This document shows, piece by piece, positions 1-3,994 of a DNA stretch of 5,111 bases (within the stretch, counting starts at the first letter, position 1; each line of letters begins with the position of its first letter). Under the pieces are notes generated by a model. That model made no database searches. It was given only the letters and a program-made list of their open reading frames with translations, and was not told the DNA's origin. Origin of the DNA: Pelobacter sp. UBA6812 (GTDB lineage: Bacteria > Desulfobacterota > Desulfuromonadia > Desulfuromonadales > Syntrophotaleaceae). The translations under genes and the position numbers were made by a program. Location: contig DKEW01000041.1 in the NCBI GenBank assembly GCA_002452265.1, forward strand, positions 1 to 5,111. The letters are read 5' to 3'.

Positions 1-560
1 CCACCATCTTCATGGCCCAGGACCGTACCAACGTCGAGGAAGCCTTCCCCGGGGATATCATCGGTATCCACAATCACGGCACCATCAAAATCGGAGATAC
101 CTTTACCGACAAAGAGCCGCTCAAGTTTACCGGGATTCCCAGCTTTGCTCCGGAACACTTTCGCCGCGTGCGGTTGAAAAACCCCCTCAAGAGCAAACAG
201 TTGGAAAAAGGTTTGTTCCAGTTGGCCGAAGAAGGCGCGGTGCAGCTGTTCCGGCCGCTGTACAACACCGACTATATTCTGGGAGCGGTGGGGGTGTTGC
301 AGTTCGACGTGATCATGTCGCGGCTTAAAACCGAATACAGCGTCGAAGCTGTTTATGAAGGGGTGGAATATGCCACCGCGCGCTGGGTGGAATGCAACGA
401 CCGCAAGGTCATGGAAGATTTCGAGAAGAAAAGCCAGATCAATCTGGCCTATGACGCGGAAGGTAATCTGGCCTATCTGGCTTCAAGCGAATGGCGTCTC
501 GGGCACACCATGGAGCAATGGCCCCAGGTGATATTCCATAAGACCCGGGAGCATAATTGA
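1..560 (+). CDS. prfC: Peptide chain release factor 3, C-terminal part (5' end outside window)
   Basis: RF3 is a cytoplasmic translational GTPase that removes RF1/RF2 from the ribosome after peptide release. The reading frame is already open at position 3 and ends with TGA at 558-560, leaving about 185 residues, roughly the last third of a protein that is 529 aa in E. coli. The visible part aligns nearly without gaps to remembered E. coli RF3: FMAQDRTNVEEAFPGD, then HNHGTIKIGDTF, FTGIPSFAPE.FRR, the EEGAVQLFRPL block, GAVGVLQFDV, EYSVEAVYE, ATARWVEC, and a C-terminus FHKTREHN close to the E. coli ending. This covers the end of the second beta-barrel domain and the RF3-specific C-terminal domain; the GTPase domain (G1-G5) lies upstream and is not visible. 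No frameshift or missing segment is seen. An intrinsic terminator follows about 60 bp downstream, so prfC is the last gene of its transcript. Confidence 0.96.
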   Translation, partial: TIFMAQDRTNVEEAFPGDIIGIHNHGTIKIGDTFTDKEPLKFTGIPSFAPEHFRRVRLKNPLKSKQLEKGLFQLAEEGAVQLFRPLYNTDYILGAVGVLQFDVIMSRLKTEYSVEAVYEGVEYATARWVECNDRKVMEDFEKKSQINLAYDAEGNLAYLASSEWRLGHTMEQWPQVIFHKTREHN

Positions 561-620
561 CGGATGTCACCAATAAAAGTTTAAAATTTCAAGATTGAGA
601 AATCCATATCGGTAAGATCC

Positions 621-655
621 AGCCCCTCAGGAATCCCTGGGGGGCTGTTTTGTTT
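621..655 (+). terminator. Intrinsic terminator of prfC
   Basis: Positions 621-631 pair with 636-646 to give an uninterrupted 11-bp stem (AGCCCC at the base pairing with GGGGCT, one G-T wobble at 627/640) closed by a 4-nt loop (AATC). It is followed by GTTTTGTTT at 647-655. The T-rich tail is only on the + strand side, so it should stop + strand transcription from prfC. On the minus strand the hairpin is followed by GGATCTTACC, which is not a U-tract, so it is probably not an efficient terminator for padR. The hairpin overlaps the last codons and stop codon of padR. Confidence 0.88.
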
Positions 656-1040
656 CCAGTTCAGCAACTTTGGTGAGGAACGTAGTCATGGAGCCCGTCA
701 TGCGTTCAATCAGTATCGTCCAGTGCCGCAGATATTCCTCGCCGGCGGGCGTCAGTCGGTAGAGACGACGGGCCGGCCCGGCGCCGGAAATGTCCCAGTC
801 GCTGGTGACATAGGCAGACGCTTCCATTTGGCGCAGGGTACGATACAAAGCACCGCGATCAATGATGGTTTCGCCGATGGCGTGATCCGGTAGTTCGCCA
901 GCCAACTGGTAACCGTGAGCCTGCCCGAGTTTTTTCAACAGGTAAAGCACCACCGGTTCGATGAACCGGGGCAGATTGCCGAAACCGCCTCCTTGGGGCG
1001 GCCCCCAGCCGTGACGACAGGGTCCTTTTCCTCGGGGCAT
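627..1040 (-). CDS. PadR-family winged-helix transcriptional regulator (short subfamily)
   Basis: This is a predicted cytoplasmic DNA-binding regulator of 137 aa. Residues 1-24 are a Gly/Pro-rich, basic N-terminal extension with one Cys (C8, in GKGPCRHGWGPP). Residues 25-38 (FIEPVVLYLLKKLG) form helix 1, followed by HGYQLAGEL (42-50), the typical PadR helix 2 signature. Residues 63-78 (GALYRTLRQMEASAYV) are the recognition-helix region, and 79-104 form the wing, including GPARRLYRLTPAGEEYL. Residues 105-130 form one C-terminal amphipathic helix for dimerisation, as in short PadR proteins. The ATG start (1038-1040) is preceded on its strand by GGAAAGGA (1047-1054), 6 nt away. The gene converges on prfC and diverges from the MCP gene, and no obvious target operon is attached. 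PadR proteins usually repress their own promoter and an effector-linked gene. The ligand is unknown; some relatives bind phenolics, multidrug ligands or metals, and none can be assigned here. Confidence 0.9.
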   Translation of the reverse strand: MPRGKGPCRHGWGPPQGGGFGNLPRFIEPVVLYLLKKLGQAHGYQLAGELPDHAIGETIIDRGALYRTLRQMEASAYVTSDWDISGAGPARRLYRLTPAGEEYLRHWTILIERMTGSMTTFLTKVAELETKQPPRDS

Positions 1041-1046
1041 AGATGA

Positions 1047-1054
1047 TCCTTTCC
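1047..1054 (-). promoter_or_regulatory. Ribosome binding site of padR
   Basis: The minus-strand sequence GGAAAGGA lies 6 nt upstream of the ATG at 1038-1040. This supports the chosen start over longer alternatives in the same region, because the overlapping frames starting at 1104 and 1138 are in other frames and do not encode PadR. Confidence 0.7.
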
Positions 1055-1094
1055 GTGAGCCTGATGTCTTTCTGGCAAGAGAGTTTGTCCGTCC

Positions 1095-1122
1095 TGCACG
1101 CCATCTATCGGTGTGGCGTGCA
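1095..1122. repeat. Inverted repeat in padR leader (possible operator or mRNA hairpin)
   Basis: TGCACGCCA (1095-1103) and TGGCGTGCA (1114-1122) are perfect 9-bp inverted arms with a 10-bp spacer. They lie 55-82 bp upstream of the padR ATG. The arm-to-arm distance is about two helical turns, which suits a dimeric winged-helix protein, and PadR proteins are often autoregulated. It could equally act as an RNA hairpin in the padR leader. The assignment to PadR binding is inference only. Confidence 0.4.
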
Positions 1123-1145
1123 CCGTGCAGCGTTTCATCTTATCG

Positions 1146-1192
1146 CATCCTGTACCATCCAGGTTATAACCACCTCTTTTTCACAGGATGGT
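1146..1192. repeat. Nested inverted repeats around palindrome GGTTATAACC
   Basis: A perfect 10-bp palindrome, GGTTATAACC (1162-1171), is flanked by inverted arms CATCCTGT (1146-1153) and ACAGGATG (1183-1190). The motif ACCATCC (1154-1160) also recurs inverted as GGATGGT (1186-1192). The centres of the outer arms and of the palindrome almost coincide (1168 versus 1166.5). TATAAC inside the palindrome resembles a -10 hexamer on either strand, but no convincing -35 at 16-18 bp was found. The position, about 105-150 bp upstream of padR and on the divergent side, suits an operator or promoter region. Function is inferred, not shown. Confidence 0.4.
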
Positions 1193-1339
1193 TAACGATT
1201 TCCTGAGTTTTGGAGGTTAGCCGAATGGGATAGCAATTGCAAGTCAGGCCGCGCGGGTATATCCCCTGAAAAGAAACAAATTCCTTCCCTTGAGTTTGGT
1301 TGGAAAGCCTCCGACCAAGCAATTTCCGCAATATTTGCT

Positions 1340-1368
1340 CAAAGATAAAAAATAGAAACAGCCGATAC
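1340..1368 (+). promoter_or_regulatory. Candidate sigma-28 (FliA) promoter of the MCP gene
   Basis: GCCGATAC at 1361-1368 matches the FliA -10 consensus GCCGATAA in 7 of 8 bases. CAAAGATA at 1340-1347 resembles the -35 consensus TAAAGTTT at only 5 of 8 positions, and the spacer is 13 instead of the usual 11. Chemoreceptor genes are classic members of the FliA regulon, which raises the prior. Initiation would fall near 1375 and give a leader of about 147 nt. The -10 is strong, but the -35 and its spacing are the weak points. Confidence 0.42.
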
Positions 1369-1401
1369 GGAGACATTTTCCTTTGAAGAGTGAGAAGGCA
1401 G

Positions 1402-1421
1402 TATCCCTCTTTTGGGGGATA
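1402..1421 (+). other. Short hairpin in presumed MCP leader
   Basis: TATCCCTC (1402-1409) pairs with GGGGGATA (1414-1421), with one wobble and a TTTT loop. It is followed by GTAAGATTTT, a weak T-rich tail. If the candidate promoter at 1340-1368 is real, this hairpin lies in the 5' leader and could act as an attenuator or stability element. It is too far from the TTG start to cover the ribosome binding site. Confidence 0.3.
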
Positions 1422-1507
1422 GTAAGATTTTCAAATATGAGTATTCTAACGACTTGCTTTTTTCAAGGCATTTATGCGCAATGGAAAGTCAATATTATCA
1501 GGAGCAA

Positions 1508-1513
1508 GGGAGG
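1508..1513 (+). promoter_or_regulatory. Ribosome binding site selecting the TTG start of the MCP gene
   Basis: GGGAGG at 1508-1513 lies 8 nt before TTG (1522-1524). The next in-frame ATG (1543-1545, residue 8) has only CAATCAATTCAG ahead of it with no Shine-Dalgarno match. The TTG start is therefore preferred, giving MKIQSIQMKIT as the N-terminus. Confidence 0.7.
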
Positions 1514-1521
1514 ATATGTAG

Positions 1522-3636
1522 TTGAAAATTCAATCAATTCAGATGAAAATTACGCTTTTCGCCGGTCTCTGCCTGTTTCTTACGGCTGGGGCCATTGTCT
1601 TCAATTCAGCGATAACACTTCGCAACCAGTCCATGAGAGCTGCTGAAAACAATGCCCTGGCTGTTGCGCAAAAATATAGTGGGGAAATCCTCTCCATGCT
1701 GGAAGATGCGCACTCTTTTACCCATGGCCTGGCAAGCATACTTGGCGCGACCAAAAATCGGGCGATGCCGATTCAGTTGGAGCGTGTCGAAGCCCAGGCG
1801 ATGTTGCGGGAGGCTTTTTTGCAGAACCCGCAATTTTTTGGTGGAGGTACGGCATGGGAGCCTAATGCTTTCGATGGCAAGGACGCAGCGTTTGCGGCAG
1901 ATGGGACCTATGATGCCTCCGGGCGGATGATCTCTTACTGGTATCAGGATGGTGCCAATGGCGTTAATTATGACATTCTGGTGGATTACGACAACGAAAC
2001 CGTAGGGGACTGGTATTTCTTACCGAAAAAATTAGGCCATGAGACCCTTTCGGAGCCTTATTCCTACCCGGTTAACGGTGTCGATGTGCTGATGGCCACC
2101 GTTGCCTCGCCCATCATGGTGGATGGAACCTTTTATGGTGTGACAACCGCGGATTTTACCCTTGAATTCCTTCAGAAATTGGCGGATGACAACAAGGTCT
2201 TCAACTGTGCCGGGAAAACCGCCATTATTACCAATGGTGGGACCGTGGCCGGCATGACCGGCAGCCCTGAAGCAGGTGGTAAGCCTTGGGCTGAAATCGA
2301 TGCCATCGGGGCTGCCTATTCTACACGGTTGAGCAAAGGCGAAACGGTTCTTGATTGGAGCAAGCGCGGACTGGAAGTTTTCGTGCCTCTGAATCTTGGA
2401 AAGACCGGCACCCCCTGGTGGGTGCATATCATGGTTCCCCGGCAGGTCGCGCTGGCCGAGGTAGCGGCTGTCATGTGGCGACAAATCGGAATCGGCGTAA
2501 TATGCATAATCCTTGCGTTGGTGCTGCTCTCGGTGATTGCACGGGGGTTGGCCCGACCGATCAGGCAAGGTGCGCAGATGGCCAGAGAGATTGCTCGCGG
2601 TGACTTGTCACAGAGGCTGCATTTGAAACAGGAAGATGAAGTTGGTGTGCTCGCCGCGGCCTTGAATGACATGGCTATCTCCCTGCAGCAGAAAGCCGAT
2701 CTGACAGAGGAAATTTCCCGGGGTAACCTGAGCCTTGAAGTACCCCTGGCATCCGATAAGGATCAGTTGGGTAGTGCCTTGCAACGCATGACCGAAAATC
2801 TGAATGCTCTTTTGAGTCAGGTTCGCGCGACCGGTGAGGAAATTCTAAATGGGACAACACAGATTTCCGATGCCAGTCAATCGCTTTCGCAAGGGGCGAC
2901 CCAGTCTGCTGCATCCATGGAGGAAATCTCCGCGTCGATGACTCAGCTGACCTCCCAGACCAAAAACAATGCGGATCATGCCGAGCAAGCCCGAGGATTG
3001 TCCTTGAGTAGTAAACAGGGGGCTGAGCAAGGTAATCGGCTTATGCTCGAAATGGTTAATGCGATGGCTGAAATCGAGCATTCCGGAACAAATATTTCGA
3101 AAATCATCAAGGTAATAGATGATATTGCCTTTCAGACTAATCTGTTGGCCCTGAATGCCGCTGTCGAAGCAGCCCGTGCGGGTCAGCACGGCAAGGGGTT
3201 TGCCGTTGTTGCCGAAGAAGTTCGCAACCTTGCGGCGCGCAGTGCCAAAGCTGCCCACGAAACGTCGGATCTCATCGAAAACTCCGTGCTTAAAACCCAT
3301 AATGGTACGGAACTCGCGCGCAAGACAGCGGGTGCTCTAAGCGAAATCGTGGCTGCCACGACTACTGTATCCGACTTGGTGGCTGAGATTTCCGCGGCAT
3401 CGAAAGAACAGGCATCCGGTATTCATGAAATCAATCAGGGACTGGGGCAGATCGAGGCCGTCACGCAGCAAAATACGGCCAATGCTGAAGAAACCGCGGC
3501 TTCTACCGAAGAGCTTTCAGCTCAAGTCGCTCAGCTCAATCATATGTTGGAAACTTTCACACTAAAAGATAGTGCAGCCAGTGCTTGTTACAAAGTTGCA
3601 GCAGGGGAAACTCAGCCAGTCTTGCCAGCATTTTGA
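1522..3636 (+). CDS. Methyl-accepting chemotaxis protein with dCache-like sensor and tandem HAMP
   Basis: This 704-aa inner-membrane chemoreceptor should bind a ligand in the periplasm and control CheA through CheW. TM1 is about residues 10-31. Residues 40-315 form the periplasmic sensor, dCache-like: DWYFLP (163-168), SEPYSYPVNG (177-186), ASPIMVDGTFYGVTTADFTLEFL (195-217). TM2 is about 321-341. HAMP is 341-390 (ARPI...IARGDLSQRLHLKQEDEVGVLAAALNDM). A second HAMP-like unit, ISRGNLSLEV...DQLGSALQRM, spans 391-434. The kinase-control hairpin is 435-680, with adaptation-type sites QSAASMEEISASMTQ (461-475) and AEETAASTEEL (655-665) and the tip IAFQTNLLALNAAVEAARAGQHGKGFAVVAEEVRNLA. As I recall E. 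coli Tsr numbering, the E468-E549-E657 spacing equals Tsr E304-E385-E493, which indicates the 36-heptad class without indels. The C-terminus (QPVLPAF) lacks the NWETF-type CheR/CheB tether. The start is TTG, chosen on the ribosome binding site. The gene stands alone with no che genes adjacent. The ligand is unknown. Confidence 0.95.
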   Translation: MKIQSIQMKITLFAGLCLFLTAGAIVFNSAITLRNQSMRAAENNALAVAQKYSGEILSMLEDAHSFTHGLASILGATKNRAMPIQLERVEAQAMLREAFLQNPQFFGGGTAWEPNAFDGKDAAFAADGTYDASGRMISYWYQDGANGVNYDILVDYDNETVGDWYFLPKKLGHETLSEPYSYPVNGVDVLMATVASPIMVDGTFYGVTTADFTLEFLQKLADDNKVFNCAGKTAIITNGGTVAGMTGSPEAGGKPWAEIDAIGAAYSTRLSKGETVLDWSKRGLEVFVPLNLGKTGTPWWVHIMVPRQVALAEVAAVMWRQIGIGVICIILALVLLSVIARGLARPIRQGAQMAREIARGDLSQRLHLKQEDEVGVLAAALNDMAISLQQKADLTEEISRGNLSLEVPLASDKDQLGSALQRMTENLNALLSQVRATGEEILNGTTQISDASQSLSQGATQSAASMEEISASMTQLTSQTKNNADHAEQARGLSLSSKQGAEQGNRLMLEMVNAMAEIEHSGTNISKIIKVIDDIAFQTNLLALNAAVEAARAGQHGKGFAVVAEEVRNLAARSAKAAHETSDLIENSVLKTHNGTELARKTAGALSEIVAATTTVSDLVAEISAASKEQASGIHEINQGLGQIEAVTQQNTANAEETAASTEELSAQVAQLNHMLETFTLKDSAASACYKVAAGETQPVLPAF

Positions 3637-3653
3637 TATAACCTCGCCATTCT

Positions 3654-3672
3654 GAGAGGGACTTTCCCTCTT
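3654..3672 (+). other. Small hairpin after the MCP gene
   Basis: GAGAGGG (3654-3660) pairs with CCCTCTT (3666-3672) in a 7-bp stem with loop ACTTT, 18 nt past the MCP stop codon. It is followed by GGATAGCTTAG, so there is no U-tract right behind it and it is a poor intrinsic terminator by itself. It could protect the 3' end of the MCP mRNA. Confidence 0.35.
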
Positions 3673-3705
3673 GGATAGCTTAGAAGCACTTGAGAATTTT
3701 TTTAA

Positions 3706-3737
3706 AACAGGGCCATTTCGTAAGAAGTGGCCCTGTT
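3706..3737. other. Long hairpin (14-bp stem, GTAA loop) downstream of the MCP gene
   Basis: Positions 3706-3719 pair with 3724-3737 with one G-T wobble (3716/3727) and a GTAA tetraloop of the GNRA class. On the + strand it is followed by GGCATATG, so there is no U-tract. A T7 run (3697-3703) and AAAA precede it. It would make a very stable RNA structure. It may be the Rho-blocking or exonuclease-blocking 3' end of the MCP transcript, working with the weaker terminator-like element 24 bp downstream. Confidence 0.55.
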
Positions 3738-3760
3738 GGCATATGCAGGGCAGCGCCAAG

Positions 3761-3789
3761 AAAAATATGGGAAGAAATTCCCTGTTTTT
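3761..3789. terminator. Probable (bidirectional) intrinsic terminator of the MCP gene
   Basis: GGGAA (3769-3773) and TTCCC (3778-3782) form a 5-bp stem with a GAAA tetraloop, then TG and TTTTT (3785-3789). AAAAA at 3761-3765 mirrors the T5 and could pair with it across a small internal loop, giving the A-stem-T layout of bidirectional terminators. The GC part of the stem is short, so strength is uncertain. It separates the MCP gene from the repeat array and asnS. Confidence 0.5.
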
Positions 3790-3810
3790 GATATGTTCTC
3801 ATGCTGTAGA

Positions 3811-3911
3811 ATGTGCTCTGCTGAAATGTGCTCTGCTGAAATGTGCTCTGCTGAAATGTGCTCTGCTGAAATGTGCTCTGCTGAAATGTGCTCTGCTGAA
3901 ATGTGCCTGAA
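3811..3911. repeat. 15-bp tandem repeat array, six identical copies plus a shortened copy
   Basis: The unit ATGTGCTCTGCTGAA occurs six times without a single mismatch at 3811-3900. An 11-bp copy lacking TCTG (ATGTGCCTGAA, 3901-3911) follows. Just upstream, ATGTTCTCATGCTGTAGA (3793-3810) looks like a decayed copy. The unit is not palindromic and has no spacers, so this is a minisatellite and not a CRISPR array. Because 15 is divisible by 3, long frames run through it on both strands (pentapeptides MCSAE, ALLKC, and RAHFS or AEHIS in reverse). None has a ribosome binding site or a family resemblance. It ends 83 bp before the asnS start. Confidence 0.97.
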
Positions 3912-3980
3912 GGCTTGATTCACGGTTGAGACCGACGAGTTTCCGTTGAGGCACGTACCCTGACTTTATTTGGAAGACAT

Positions 3981-3985
3981 GGGAG
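3981..3985 (+). promoter_or_regulatory. Ribosome binding site of asnS
   Basis: GGGAG at 3981-3985 lies 9 nt ahead of ATG 3995-3997. An in-frame TGA at 3989-3991 rules out any longer start. The second in-frame ATG (4019-4021) has no purine-rich motif ahead of it, although starting there would give an N-terminus closer to that of E. coli AsnRS. The upstream ATG is therefore preferred, with some doubt. Confidence 0.55.
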
Positions 3986-3994
3986 ATCTGAACG

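Larger units (their letters stand above)
1041..1521. other. Divergent intergenic region padR / MCP gene (481 bp)
   Basis: No gene is supported here. The region holds the padR leader with inverted repeats (1095-1122 and 1146-1192), another imperfect hairpin at 1294-1320 (10-bp stem with two wobbles, 7-nt loop AAAGCCT), a sigma-28-like -10 element (1361-1368), a short hairpin (1402-1421) and the MCP ribosome binding site. From about 1260 onward it is visibly richer in A+T than prfC, padR or asnS. A 70-codon minus-strand frame (1164-1376, reading MSPYRLFLFFIFEQ...) has an SD-like GGA only 3 nt from its ATG and no recognisable family, so I do not call it a gene. I see no tRNA, known riboswitch consensus or IS ends. 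Confidence 0.6.
3637..3994. other. Intergenic region MCP gene / asnS (358 bp)
   Basis: No gene is supported. In order it contains a small hairpin (3654-3672), a T7 run (3697-3703), a long GNRA-capped hairpin (3706-3737), a terminator-like hairpin with a T5 tail (3761-3789), a -10-like TAGAAT (3807-3812), the 15-bp tandem array (3811-3911), an 80-bp leader and the asnS ribosome binding site. In that leader, CGGTTGAG (3923-3930) and CCGTTGAG (3943-3950) are a near-repeat 20 bp apart. No T-box, tRNA or other known leader structure is recognisable. No strong sigma-70 promoter was found; TTGAGG (3946-3951) with TATTTG (3967-3972) has a spacer of only 15. Confidence 0.6.

Noticed and set aside
1164..1376. 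70-codon minus-strand frame (MSPYRLFLFFIFEQ...)
   Set aside because: The SD-like GGA is only 3 nt from the ATG, there is no recognisable domain, and it overlaps the candidate promoter regions. Not strong enough to call.
1200..1521. c-di-GMP (GEMM) or other riboswitch ahead of the MCP gene
   Set aside because: I looked for the GEMM core (GCAAAGCC-type block with flanking stems) and did not find it. The hairpins at 1294-1320 and 1402-1421 do not match a known class.
1383..1646. 87-codon + strand frame with TTG start overlapping the MCP start
   Set aside because: It overlaps the MCP gene by over 120 bp in another frame, has no ribosome binding site and shows no homology.
2032..2568. 178-codon minus-strand frame inside the MCP gene
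   Set aside because: It is antisense to a complete, well-conserved chemoreceptor and its translation resembles no family.
3811..3911. CRISPR array
   Set aside because: The units are directly adjacent with no spacers, only 15 bp long, and no cas genes are present.
3907..3994. T-box leader for asnS
   Set aside because: There is no T-box core sequence, and this control is typical of Firmicutes; the leader after the array is under 90 nt.
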